NCBI RefSeq assembly: GCF_019974155.1
Contig: NZ_AP025158.1
Location: forward strand, 682,001 to 746,000
Source: Thermus thermophilus
GTDB lineage: Bacteria > Deinococcota > Deinococci > Deinococcales > Thermaceae
Direction: 5' to 3'
DNA length: 64,000 bases
A program made the translations under genes and the position numbers. Numbering within the stretch: position 1 is the first letter of the stretch; each line of letters starts with the position of its first letter. Below are positions 50,197-57,510 of the stretch, one piece after another. The notes under the pieces were generated by a model. That model made no database searches and was not told the origin of the DNA. It saw only the letters and a program-made list of their open reading frames with translations.

Positions 50197-50971
50197 GGAA
50201 CACCTCCCGGGGAAGGGGCACCCAGAAAGTGGGCCCCCCGGGCTGCCCCAGCACTTCGAAGGGGACCTCGTACACCTCCTCCAGGAGGTCAGAGCGCAGG
50301 ACGTCCTGGGGAGGGCCGTAGGCCACGGCCCTCCCCCCCTTTAGGAGGAGCACGCGGTCGGCGAAAAGCCCAGCCAGATTGAGATCGTGGAGGACGGCCA
50401 CTACCCCCCTTCCCTCGTAGGCCAGGGCCCGGAACAGGACCAGAATCTCCAGGACATACCGAGGGTCCAGGTGGTTGGTGGGCTCGTCCAGGAGGAAGAG
50501 CCGGGGCTCCTGGGCCAGGAGCCGGGCCACCTCTACCCGCATGGCCTCCCCCCCGGAGAGGCTGGGGAAGAGGCGCTCCCTGAGGGGGAGGGCCTGGGCG
50601 CGCCCCAAAGCCTCCAGGGCTTTGCCGTGGTCCTCCGGGCCCTCCCGCTGCCCCCGGAGGTGGGGAAGCCTTCCCAGGAGGGCGACCTCGTAGACGGTGA
50701 AGGGGAAGGCCATGCCCTCCCGGTTCTGGGAGAGGACGGCCCGGAGGCGGGCCAGGTCCTGTGGGGCGTAGGCGGACAGGGGCTTGCCCAGCAACAAGAC
50801 CCCCCCCTCCGTGGGCCGAAGCTCACCGGAGAGGAGCCTTAGGAGGGTGGTCTTCCCGCTTCCGTTGGGCCCTAGGATCGCCAGGAACTCTTCTTCCCGC
50901 ACGGTAAGGTCCACGCCCCTAAGGAGCCAGCGTTCTCCCACGCGGTAGCCAAGGTTCTTGGCCCTAAGCAC
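50186..50971 (-). CDS. hmuV: heme/iron ABC transporter ATP-binding protein
   Basis: This 261-residue ATPase has Walker A LGPNGSGKTTLLRLL, signature FPSLSGGEAMRVEVARLL (a heme-type LSGGE), Walker B LFLLDEPTNHLD and a switch histidine in VLHDLNLAGLFADRVLLLKGG. The LHDLNLA pattern is typical of iron-complex and heme importers. GTG 50971 overlaps the permease stop. With 50964-51989 and 52093-52998 it forms an importer of the HmuTUV/BtuFCD class. The ligand is inferred to be heme from the IsdG-like first gene. Confidence 0.85.
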   Translation of the reverse strand: MLRAKNLGYRVGERWLLRGVDLTVREEEFLAILGPNGSGKTTLLRLLSGELRPTEGGVLLLGKPLSAYAPQDLARLRAVLSQNREGMAFPFTVYEVALLGRLPHLRGQREGPEDHGKALEALGRAQALPLRERLFPSLSGGEAMRVEVARLLAQEPRLFLLDEPTNHLDPRYVLEILVLFRALAYEGRGVVAVLHDLNLAGLFADRVLLLKGGRAVAYGPPQDVLRSDLLEEVYEVPFEVLGQPGGPTFWVPLPREVFRGA

Positions 50972-51989
50972 GGTACACCTCCCGCTTGTGGCGCAGGACC
51001 AGGTAGAGGAAGAAGGGCCCCCCAAGGAGGGCGGTGACCACCCCCACGGGGAGCTCCGCTGGGGCCACCAGGGTGCGGGAGAGGAGGTCCGCCAGCACCG
51101 CCAGGCTTGCCCCCAGGAGGAAGGACCCGGGGAGGAGCCAGCGGTGGTCGGGCCCTGCCAGGAGGCGGAAGAGGTGGGGGGCCACGAGGCCCAAGAACCC
51201 CACCCCTCCGGCCAGGGCCACGGCCACGCCCACACCCAGGGCCGCCCCCGCCACCGCCCGGCGCTTCAGGCCCTCCAGGCCCACCCCCAGGTGGAAGGCC
51301 TCCCGCTCCCCCAGGGCCAGGGCGTTGAGGGGCCGGGCCAGGGGGAAGAGGAGGAGAAGGGCGAGGAGGGAAAGAGGGAGGCCCGCCAGGAGAAGCCGCC
51401 AGGTGAGGGCGGAGAACCCGCCCAGGGTCCAGAAGGTGAGGCTGCGGAGCTCCTCTTCCGTGGCCAGAAAGGTGAGGAGCCCGATCCCCGCCCCCACCAG
51501 GGCGTTGAGGGCGATGCCCGAGAGGAGGAGGATGGTCACTTGGGTCCCCAAGGGGCTTTGGGCCAGGCGCCAGAGGAGGGAGGTGGCGAGAAGCCCCCCC
51601 AGGAAGGCGAAGAGGGGGAGGGCGTAGACCTCCAGGGGCCCCGCCCCGGGCACCAGCACGATGAAGAGGGCCGCCCCCAGGGCCGCCCCCGAGGAGACCC
51701 CGATGAGGCCCGGGTCCACCAGGGGGTTGCGGAAGAGCCCCTGGAGGACGGCCCCTGCCAGGGCCAGGAGCCCACCCACCAGGGCCGCCCCCAGGACCCG
51801 GGGCAGGCGGAGGGCGGTGAGCACCTGGTACTCCACCCCCTCCCCCCGGAGGAGGATCCCCGGTATGGCCGCGGGCGGGATGGGGTAGGCCCCTAGGGCC
51901 GCCCCCAGGAGGAGGGCGAGGGCAAGGAGCAGGAGGAGCCCCAGGAGGGCCAGGCGGTAGCGGGTGAAGCCGGGGAGGAGGCCTACCAT
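50964..51989 (-). CDS. hmuU: heme/iron ABC transporter permease (FecCD family)
   Basis: This 341-residue membrane protein has about ten spans. FecCD signatures are RLPRVLGAALVGGLLALAGAVLQGLFRNPLVDPGLIGVSSGAALGA, LLLSGIALNAL, and GFLGLVAPHLFRLLAGPDHRWLLPGSFLLGASLAVLADLLSR, the coupling region. It overlaps both the ATPase gene (8 bp) and the 37-codon ORF (ATGGTAG). It is the pore of the importer, with two copies expected per complex. Confidence 0.87.
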   Translation of the reverse strand: MVGLLPGFTRYRLALLGLLLLLALALLLGAALGAYPIPPAAIPGILLRGEGVEYQVLTALRLPRVLGAALVGGLLALAGAVLQGLFRNPLVDPGLIGVSSGAALGAALFIVLVPGAGPLEVYALPLFAFLGGLLATSLLWRLAQSPLGTQVTILLLSGIALNALVGAGIGLLTFLATEEELRSLTFWTLGGFSALTWRLLLAGLPLSLLALLLLFPLARPLNALALGEREAFHLGVGLEGLKRRAVAGAALGVGVAVALAGGVGFLGLVAPHLFRLLAGPDHRWLLPGSFLLGASLAVLADLLSRTLVAPAELPVGVVTALLGGPFFLYLVLRHKREVYRA

Positions 51990-52096
51990 CCCGCCTCCCG
52001 GAAGGCGGCCTCTGGTCCCCGGGGCACCGGCTTGCCCAGCAGGGCCAGGAGCAGGGCCGCCTTGAAAAAGGCCCGGAGGAGGAGGTAGCTCCTCAC
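51983..52096 (-). CDS. 37-residue small hydrophobic ORF between receptor and permease genes
   Basis: GTG 52096 overlaps the hmuT-like stop as GTGA. The ORF runs 37 codons, SYLLLRAFFKAALLLALLGK being its hydrophobic core, and ends in TAG nested in the permease start (ATGGTAG). Start and stop are both tightly interleaved with its neighbours, as in translationally coupled genes. A single membrane helix is likely. No homologue is known to me. It could be a small transporter subunit or only a coupling device that carries ribosomes from the receptor to the permease gene. Confidence 0.5.
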   Translation of the reverse strand: MRSYLLLRAFFKAALLLALLGKPVPRGPEAAFREAGW

Positions 52097-52998
52097 GGCC
52101 CCACCTCCACGAAGCCCTCCCGAAGGTAGGCGGCCCGGAAGAGGTCCAGAGCCGCCCTTCCCGCCCTTGGGCCGAAGCTACCCAGGTAGAGGTCGTCCAT
52201 GGCCACCACCTTTCGCTTCTGGCCCGCTGGAGTCTGGGCTACACCGGGGAGCTTCAAGAGACCTTCCAGCCCCCCCACGCTCGCGAGGCCTCGGCTGAAG
52301 ACCACGATCACCTCGGGTCGTGCCGCCACCACGCTTTCGGCCGTCATGGGCTGGCACTCCCGGATGCCCTTGGCGGCGTTCTCCAGGCCCGCAAGCTCCA
52401 TCATCCCCACCGGGGTGCTCCCCTCGCCGCACACGAAGGTGGTCCCCGGGCCCCGAAGGTAGAGGAAGAGGGCCCGGAGCTTGCCCTTGGGCTTTTGCTG
52501 GGCCTGGAAGGCCCGCAGGGCCAGGAGGTCCCGCTCCAGGGCCCGCACCAGGGCCTCCCCTTGCTCCTCCCGCCCCACCGCCTGGGCCACGGTGCGGATC
52601 TTGGCCTTGGCCCCTTCCACGCTGGGCGTTACGGGCACCAGGACCACGGCCACCCCTGCCCTCTCCAGCTGCTCCACCACCTCCTTAGGCCGCACGTCCT
52701 CCCGCCCGATCGCCAGGGTGGGCTTGAGGGAAAGGATCCCTTCGGCGGAGAGGCGGAACTGGTAGCCCACGCTGGGAAGCTTTTGGGCCTGGGGAGGGTA
52801 GTAGCTGGAGTCGTCCCGGCCCACCACCTTCTCCCCCACCCCGAGGGCGAAGAGGATCTCGGTAGTAATCCCGTCCAGGCTGACGATGCGCTCCGTGGAG
52901 CGCACCTCCACCGCCTTTCCCCGGGCGTCCACCACCCGGTAGGGTTGGGCCGAGGCCAAGGCGCTAAGGATCCCTAGGAACAGGAGAAGCCTTTTCAT
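52093..52998 (-). CDS. hmuT: heme-type ABC transporter substrate-binding protein
   Basis: This 301-residue protein has a signal peptide (LLLFLGILSALASA-Q) and class III receptor features: RIVSLDGITTEILFALGVGEKVVGRDDSSYYPPQAQKLPSVGYQFRLSAEGILSLKPTLAIG, closely like HmuT/ShuT heme receptors. Tyrosines in the SSYYPP and GYQF segments could ligate heme iron. ATG 52998 follows the DUF3386-like gene with a 4-bp overlap. It feeds the permease and ATPase downstream. Confidence 0.85.
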   Translation of the reverse strand: MKRLLLFLGILSALASAQPYRVVDARGKAVEVRSTERIVSLDGITTEILFALGVGEKVVGRDDSSYYPPQAQKLPSVGYQFRLSAEGILSLKPTLAIGREDVRPKEVVEQLERAGVAVVLVPVTPSVEGAKAKIRTVAQAVGREEQGEALVRALERDLLALRAFQAQQKPKGKLRALFLYLRGPGTTFVCGEGSTPVGMMELAGLENAAKGIRECQPMTAESVVAARPEVIVVFSRGLASVGGLEGLLKLPGVAQTPAGQKRKVVAMDDLYLGSFGPRAGRAALDLFRAAYLREGFVEVGP

Positions 52999-53615
52999 CT
53001 TTTCACCTCCACTTGCTCAAGCCTCAGGACCAGAACCCCTAGGTCCTCCCCTTCCGCCACCACCTCGCGTTCTACGGGGAGCCAGTAAGGGCCTGTCTTC
53101 GCGTACTCGTCCCGAAACCTCTCCACTTTAAGAAGGTGCCCTTGAGGATTCCGGTGAACCAGGAAAAAGCGATGGGGGAGGAGCTTGTCTCCGGCCTTTC
53201 GCCAGGTTTCCATGTGGATGCGGAAAGAGCCTTCGGGAAGGTGGCGTTCGATGAGGTGGAGCCTTCCCTCTTTTACCCAGACCCGGGAGCGGAAAGGGTC
53301 CTCCAGGGCGATGCCCGTGCCCAATGGGCCCTCGGCGAAGAGGCGCATGGGGTAACGCCCTTCCCCTTCCTCAAAGGGGACGGGGCGGCGGTGCCCGAGG
53401 AGGGAGGCGAGCTCCCTTTGCGCGAGCAAGCGAATTTCCTCGGGAAGGTGGAGGACCTCGGGGGCGAAGCCTTCGGCCTCTAAGGTCCCCACGTACCAGA
53501 CGCCGTTCAGACAGACGTTCAGATGGGCCCGGAAGCCGGGGAAGTCGGGCGGGAGGACGTAAACCCTTTCCCGGGCCCGCTTCAGAAGGACCCAGGCAGG
53601 CGGGGCCTCAACCAT
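52995..53615 (-). CDS. DUF3386-like protein
   Basis: This 206-residue soluble protein has no signal peptide. Segments such as FRAHLNVCLNGVWYVGTLEAEG, LIERHLPEGSFRIHMETWRKAGDKLLPHRFFLVHRN and DEYAKTGPYWLPVEREVVAEGEDLGVLVLRL resemble the DUF3386 beta-rich family seen in cyanobacteria and Deinococcus-Thermus. ATG 53615 overlaps the upstream monooxygenase stop by 8 bp, and its own stop overlaps hmuT. Its place between heme oxygenase-like and heme receptor genes suggests heme metabolism; the family assignment is tentative. Confidence 0.55.
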   Translation of the reverse strand: MVEAPPAWVLLKRARERVYVLPPDFPGFRAHLNVCLNGVWYVGTLEAEGFAPEVLHLPEEIRLLAQRELASLLGHRRPVPFEEGEGRYPMRLFAEGPLGTGIALEDPFRSRVWVKEGRLHLIERHLPEGSFRIHMETWRKAGDKLLPHRFFLVHRNPQGHLLKVERFRDEYAKTGPYWLPVEREVVAEGEDLGVLVLRLEQVEVKR

Positions 53616-53928
53616 CCTTTCCCTCCGAGTCCAGGACCACCTCAAAGGCCTCCAGCCTGTTCGGCCCCAGGAAGGCCTCCTTGGGGAGGGTGCCGCTTCG
53701 GGCGTGCCCCTCCTTGAAGGCGGGGCTTTCCGTCCAGGCCCGGAAGGCCTCCTCGCTCTCCCAGAGGGTCATGACGATGTAGGGGTCCCCCGGGTTCTTG
53801 GGCCTCAAGACCAGGTTGCGGATAAACCCCGGCATCCGGTCCACGAGCCGGGCCCGGGTGCGGAAAATCTCTTCGAAGGCCTCCGCGTACTCGGGTTTGA
53901 CGGGGATGCGGTTCATGGTCACGAACAC
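53608..53928 (-). CDS. IsdG/HmoA-like heme-degrading monooxygenase
   Basis: This 106-residue ABM-domain protein reads VTMNRIPVKPEYAEAFEEIF, then PGFIRNLVLRP, and PYIVMTLWESEEAFRAWTESPAFKEGHA. The asparagine near residue 6, tryptophan near 58 and histidine near 75 match the N-W-H catalytic triad of IsdG-type enzymes that open the heme ring and release iron. It heads the heme/iron operon behind a strong promoter and AAGGAGG. A generic antibiotic-biosynthesis monooxygenase role is the alternative, but context favours heme degradation. Confidence 0.82.
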   Translation of the reverse strand: MFVTMNRIPVKPEYAEAFEEIFRTRARLVDRMPGFIRNLVLRPKNPGDPYIVMTLWESEEAFRAWTESPAFKEGHARSGTLPKEAFLGPNRLEAFEVVLDSEGKDG

Positions 53929-53950
53929 GGCGCACCTCCTTAGGGGGGAA

Positions 53951-53978
53951 AGTATAGGGGTTCAGGGGAGAATGTCAA
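53951..53978 (-). promoter_or_regulatory. promoter of the heme/iron operon
   Basis: On the minus strand TTGACA (53973-53978) and TATACT (53951-53956) are separated by 16 bp, close to consensus at both boxes. A leader of about 15-20 nt with AAGGAGG precedes GTG 53928. Confidence 0.78.
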
Positions 53979-53982
53979 GTGT

Positions 53983-54015
53983 TCCGATCGGATTTTGTCA
54001 GTATCAGAAACGATA
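53983..54015 (-). promoter_or_regulatory. candidate operator palindromes upstream of the heme/iron operon
   Basis: Two inverted repeats flank the -35 on its upstream side: TCCGATCGGA (about 53983-53992) and TATC-AGAAAC-GATA (54002-54015). Either could bind an iron or heme-responsive repressor of the Fur or DtxR type. Neither matches a classical Fur box well; the second is the more AT-rich. Confidence 0.35.
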
Positions 54016-54024
54016 ATCCTTCGC

Positions 54025-54060
54025 AAAAGGCCCCCTCTCCTCATCCGAGGAGAGGGGGCC
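54025..54060 (-). terminator. intrinsic terminator of the nrd operon
   Basis: GGCCCCCTCTCCTC (54029-54042) pairs perfectly with 54047-54060 around a 4-nt loop. On the minus strand a TTTT run follows (54025-54028). It ends transcription coming from nrdA and separates it from the heme operon promoter. Confidence 0.85.
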
Positions 54061-54073
54061 TGGTCCTTTCTCC

Positions 54074-55753
54074 CTAAGACTCGCAGGCCTGGCAGGAGAG
54101 GAGGAGGTCCCGGCTGTAGGCCTGGGCCACGCTCTGGCTGAACTGGTAGTAGAGGGCCTTGAGGCCCGAGCGCCAGGCGTGGAGAACCAGGGCGTTCACG
54201 TCCTTGGGCGGGGCCTCCGGGTGGATCACAAGGTTCAGGGACTGCCCCTGGTCAATGTGCTTCTGCCTCGAGGCCGCCAGGTTCACCAGGGTCATCTGCG
54301 AGATTTCGGCGAAGGTCTTGAACACCGCCTTTTCCTCATCGGTGAGGAAGTCCAGGTGCTGCACGGAACCGTTGTGCTCCAGGATGCTCCGCCAGACCTT
54401 TTCCTCGTCCTTGCCCTTTTCCCTCAGCACCTCCTCCAGGAAGGGGTTCTTGAAGGGGACGCGGGCTTTCTGTAGGTCCTTCAGGTAGTAGTTGCTGGTG
54501 TAGGGCTCTATGGAGGGGGAGACCTGGCCCAGGATGAAGGCGCTGGACTTGGTGGGGGCGATGGCGAGGAGGGTGGCGTTGCGCCGTTCCTTAAGCTCCC
54601 CCACCCCGGCGAGCTCGTCCTCGGGGTGCCGCTTCCTCAGCCACCTCGAGGCCTCCTCGGCCCGCTCCCGGATGGTCTTGAAGATCTCGGCGTTTCTCCG
54701 GAAGGCCTCGGGGCTTTCCAGGGGGATCCGCTGCGACTGGAGGTAGCTATGCCAGCCCAGGACCCCGAGGCCGATGGCCCGGTAACGCTTGGCGAAGCGC
54801 ACCGCCCGCTCCATGTAGGGGATGCCCTCCGCCTTCTCAATGAAGTCGTCCAGCACGGAGTCCAGGAAAATGACCAGGGTCTCCACCGCGTCCGTGTCCT
54901 TCCACTCCTCGTAGTGGAGGAGGTTCAGGGAGGAGAGGCAGCAGACGAAGCTCTCCTCCTCCGAGGAGGGGAGCATGATCTCCGTGCAGAGGTTGCTGGC
55001 CCAGATGGTCTTGCCCAAGGCGCGGAAGACCTCGGGGGCCTTTCGGTTGGCGTTGTCCCGGAAGAAGAGGTAGGGGATGCCCACCTCGGCCCGGCTCTTC
55101 AGGATCTTGGCCCAGCGGGCCCGCTTCTCCCCGTCCCCGGCGATCATCTCCTCAAGCCAGCGGTCCCCCACGCTCACCCCCCAGAAGAGGGACTGCACCG
55201 GGGAGTGTTCCCGCTGGATGGAAAGCCACTCCTCGAGGTCGGGGTGCTCCACGTCCAGGTAGGCGGCGCACTGGCCCCTGCGGGTGGAGCCCTGGTTGAA
55301 AACCTCAATCACCCGGTCAAAGAGGGAGGCGAAGGCGAAGGAGCCATTGCTCTCCCCGTTGTCCCGGATGGGGGCCCCCCGGGGGCGGAGCCTCCCCAGG
55401 TAGAGGGAGGTTCCGCCTCCCTGCTTGCTCATCATCCCCACCTCGGCCACCGCTCTCAGGATGGAGGCGGTGTCGTCCTCCACGTAGGTGCCGTAGCAGG
55501 AGATGGGAAGGCCCCGCCTGAGGCCGTAGTTGGCCCAGATGGGGGTGGCGAGGGAGTACCAGCCCCGGGCCATGTACTCAAGGAACTTGCGGCCAAACCC
55601 TTCCACCTTCGTAAGGGCCTCGGCCCGCTGGGCGATCTCCTTCACCCGCTCCTCCACGCTCACCCCGGGCAGCAGGTAACCCCGGCGCATGTAGAGACGG
55701 GTGTGCTCGTTGGCCCAGTACCAGGGCTCGTAGGTCCGCTTGGTCTTGGTCAT
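54074..55753 (-). CDS. nrdA: class Ia-type ribonucleotide reductase, large subunit
   Basis: This 559-residue catalytic subunit has SCYGTYVEDD (first active-site cysteine), NGSFAFASL, the NLCTEIMLPS motif with radical cysteine and glutamate, the SFVCCLSSLNL second cysteine, and a CQACES tail for thioredoxin transfer. It lacks the ATP-cone, so activity control through that domain is absent. The size is well below E. coli NrdA (about 760). It is the last gene of thioesterase-nrdB-nrdA, controlled by a cobalamin riboswitch 1.4 kb upstream. A strong terminator follows. Confidence 0.93.
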   Translation of the reverse strand: MTKTKRTYEPWYWANEHTRLYMRRGYLLPGVSVEERVKEIAQRAEALTKVEGFGRKFLEYMARGWYSLATPIWANYGLRRGLPISCYGTYVEDDTASILRAVAEVGMMSKQGGGTSLYLGRLRPRGAPIRDNGESNGSFAFASLFDRVIEVFNQGSTRRGQCAAYLDVEHPDLEEWLSIQREHSPVQSLFWGVSVGDRWLEEMIAGDGEKRARWAKILKSRAEVGIPYLFFRDNANRKAPEVFRALGKTIWASNLCTEIMLPSSEEESFVCCLSSLNLLHYEEWKDTDAVETLVIFLDSVLDDFIEKAEGIPYMERAVRFAKRYRAIGLGVLGWHSYLQSQRIPLESPEAFRRNAEIFKTIRERAEEASRWLRKRHPEDELAGVGELKERRNATLLAIAPTKSSAFILGQVSPSIEPYTSNYYLKDLQKARVPFKNPFLEEVLREKGKDEEKVWRSILEHNGSVQHLDFLTDEEKAVFKTFAEISQMTLVNLAASRQKHIDQGQSLNLVIHPEAPPKDVNALVLHAWRSGLKALYYQFSQSVAQAYSRDLLLSCQACES

Positions 55754-55762
55754 GCCTCCTCC

Positions 55763-56746
55763 TCAGAAAAGCTCCTCCGGATCAAAGCTTTGTACCCTGC
55801 GCGCGTAGGCCACGCTCCGCTTGTTGAAGAAGTCCACCTCCTTGTCGGCGAGGAGCTCCAGGGTGAACCACTCCGTGTCCCGAAGCCTGGTCCGGTCCAC
55901 GGGGAAGGCTTCGGGGAGCCCATGGAGGGCGAGGACCTCGTTGTAGCGCCCCTTGAGGAACTCCAGGGTCTCCCCGTGGCCCACCAGGGCGGGCTCCCCC
56001 GCGGAGAAGAGCCAGTCCAGCAAGGCCTCCTCCGCCCGGAAAAGTCCCTCGGCGAGGCGCAGGGCCTCCTCCTGAAACCCCTCGCCGAAGGCCTCGGGGT
56101 GCTCCGCCCGGAGGAGGCGGAGGAGCTCCACCCCAAAGAGGCCGTGGATGTTCTCCTCCTTGCTGGTGGCCTCGATGGCGTTGGAGATCCCTTTATAGCG
56201 GTTGCCGCGGCGGTTTAGGGCCATGAGGACGTAGAACTGGGAAAAGAGGGAGACGTGTTCCGTGAAGGCGGAGAAGAGGAAAAGGGCGAGGGCGTACTCC
56301 CGCAGGTCCTTCCCCTGGGCGCGCCGAAGGGCTTCTCCCAGGGCCTGGGCCCGCTCCCGGAGGGGGCTCGCCTCCTCCAGGGCCCGCCCGAAGGCCTCCT
56401 CCAACCCCAAAAGCTCCAGGAGGTGGGCGTAGGCGTTGGCGTGCCGCACCTCGCTCTCGGCGAAGGTGAGGCCCACCTCGGCGATCTCGGGCTTGGGAAA
56501 GCGGTCGTAGACCCGGGCCCAGAAGAGCTTGACGGCGAGCTCCACCTGGGCGATGGCGAGGAGGGCCCGCTCCACCAGGGAGCGCTCCTTCTCGTCGGCC
56601 AGGGCGTGGTCCTGGAGGTCGGACTGGAAGCTGAACTCCGTGTGCACCCAGTAGCTGTGCCGGATGGCGTCCCGGAAGCGGAGGAGCCCTGGGTACTCGT
56701 AGGGGCGGTAGGCGAGCCTAGGCGCCGTGAGGGGCACGGGCCTCAC
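55763..56746 (-). CDS. nrdB: class Ia-type ribonucleotide reductase, small subunit
   Basis: This 327-residue ferritin-like protein supplies the radical. Metal-ligand positions appear in VELAVKLFWARVYD, EVGLTFAESEVRHANAYAH and IEATSKEENIHGLFGVELL (the E-x-x-H pairs). It starts RPVPLTAPRLAYRPYEYPG and SYWVHTEFSFQSDLQDH. The radical tyrosine position was not confirmed by eye. GTG 56746 overlaps the thioesterase gene by 29 bp; nrdA follows 9 bp later. Fe/Fe or Mn/Fe use cannot be told from sequence. Confidence 0.92.
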   Translation of the reverse strand: MRPVPLTAPRLAYRPYEYPGLLRFRDAIRHSYWVHTEFSFQSDLQDHALADEKERSLVERALLAIAQVELAVKLFWARVYDRFPKPEIAEVGLTFAESEVRHANAYAHLLELLGLEEAFGRALEEASPLRERAQALGEALRRAQGKDLREYALALFLFSAFTEHVSLFSQFYVLMALNRRGNRYKGISNAIEATSKEENIHGLFGVELLRLLRAEHPEAFGEGFQEEALRLAEGLFRAEEALLDWLFSAGEPALVGHGETLEFLKGRYNEVLALHGLPEAFPVDRTRLRDTEWFTLELLADKEVDFFNKRSVAYARRVQSFDPEELF

Positions 56747-57119
56747 CTCCTTCCAGGGGAGGCACCGGGCTCGGCCTCCCCCTCTCGTCCACCGCCACCA
56801 GGACGAACCCGCCCCGGGCGGCCAGGTAGGCCTCCTCGCCTTCCTTCACCGGCTCCACCCACATCTCCACCTCCACCCGCATGGAGGTGCGCCCCACCTC
56901 CTTGACCCGGGCCACCAGCTCCACGATGGCCCCCAGGGGGACGGGGCGCTTGAAGTCCACGGCGTCCGCGTGCACCGTCACCACCTTCTTGCGCGCGTGG
57001 CGCGTGGCGGCCACAAAGGCCGCCTGGTCCATCCAGGCCAGAACCGTTCCGCCAAACAGGGTTCCGTAGTGGTTGGTCTCCCCGGGGAAGACGGGGTAGA
57101 CCATGCGCGTCTCCCGCAT
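56718..57119 (-). CDS. hotdog-fold acyl-CoA thioesterase
   Basis: This 133-residue protein starts ETRMVYPVFPGETNHYGTLFGGTVLAWMDQAAFVAATRHARKKVVTVHADAVDFKRPV, the BFIT/YciA-type thioesterase pattern with the N-x-x-G-x-x-x-G-G and D residues of the hotdog active site. It hydrolyses acyl-CoAs in the cytoplasm. It is the first gene of the operon with nrdB and nrdA and therefore lies directly behind the cobalamin riboswitch. A link between thioester hydrolysis and deoxynucleotide synthesis is unclear; it may be a bystander. Confidence 0.85.
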   Translation of the reverse strand: MRETRMVYPVFPGETNHYGTLFGGTVLAWMDQAAFVAATRHARKKVVTVHADAVDFKRPVPLGAIVELVARVKEVGRTSMRVEVEMWVEPVKEGEEAYLAARGGFVLVAVDERGRPSPVPPLEGGEARAPHGA

Positions 57120-57170
57120 AGCGCCTCCTTGGGCGGGAAAGGACTTCCTAGAGCCGAGGGGCCTCTTTCG

Positions 57171-57176
57171 GGCGCT
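57171..57176 (-). promoter_or_regulatory. candidate anti-Shine-Dalgarno of the riboswitch platform
   Basis: AGCGCC on the minus strand here can pair with GGCGCT at 57120-57125, which overlaps the ribosome site AAGGAGGCGCT of the thioesterase gene. This would allow B12-dependent blocking of translation. It is a proposal from complementarity only. Confidence 0.35.
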
Positions 57177-57214
57177 GGGCCCGTAGCAGGTTTTGGGGGA
57201 TTAGGTTAAGGTCC

Positions 57215-57420
57215 CACGGGTCTCACCACCTTCACCCTTGCCTCGAGGGCTACGGGGCAGGGCCGCGAAGCGGGTACTCGGGCTTCCGGCCGGGGCGGAG
57301 GGCGCGACGCTTGGGCCGGTTACCGTTGCGGGACAGCGCCGGACTTCCACCGGACTTCCCCCACCGCCTTTGGGCGTCCAGGCCTGTCGGCCTGGCATCG
57401 CGGCCAGGACACCCTAAGTC
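57215..57420 (-). promoter_or_regulatory. cobalamin (B12) riboswitch
   Basis: On the minus strand the conserved core is present in order: GTCCGGTGGAAGTCCGG with GCGCTG, CCCGCAACGGTAACC (57318-57332), and the B12 box GGAAGCCCGAGTACCCGC (57270-57287). These are the signature segments of the cobalamin aptamer. Helices upstream (CCAGGC/GCCTGG) and downstream fit the outer stems. The regulated genes are a thioesterase, nrdB and nrdA. With B12 bound, expression of the B12-independent reductase should fall, as known for class Ia nrd operons in Streptomyces. The outer boundaries are approximate. Confidence 0.9.
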
Positions 57421-57438
57421 TTGGGCGTCCTGCCCAAG

Positions 57439-57467
57439 ACCCTACCACAGGTTGGGGGAGGGGTCAA
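57439..57467 (-). promoter_or_regulatory. promoter of the riboswitch-nrd operon
   Basis: On the minus strand TTGACC (57462-57467) and TAGGGT (57439-57444) are separated by 17 bp. The transcript would start near 57432, in a hairpin (CTTGGGC-AGGAC-GCCCAAG) that precedes the aptamer. The -10 is a weak match. Confidence 0.5.
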
Positions 57468-57510
57468 GGGCGAGGGGGGGCCTCGAGGCCCCCCTTCTCG
57501 GCCCCTCAGG

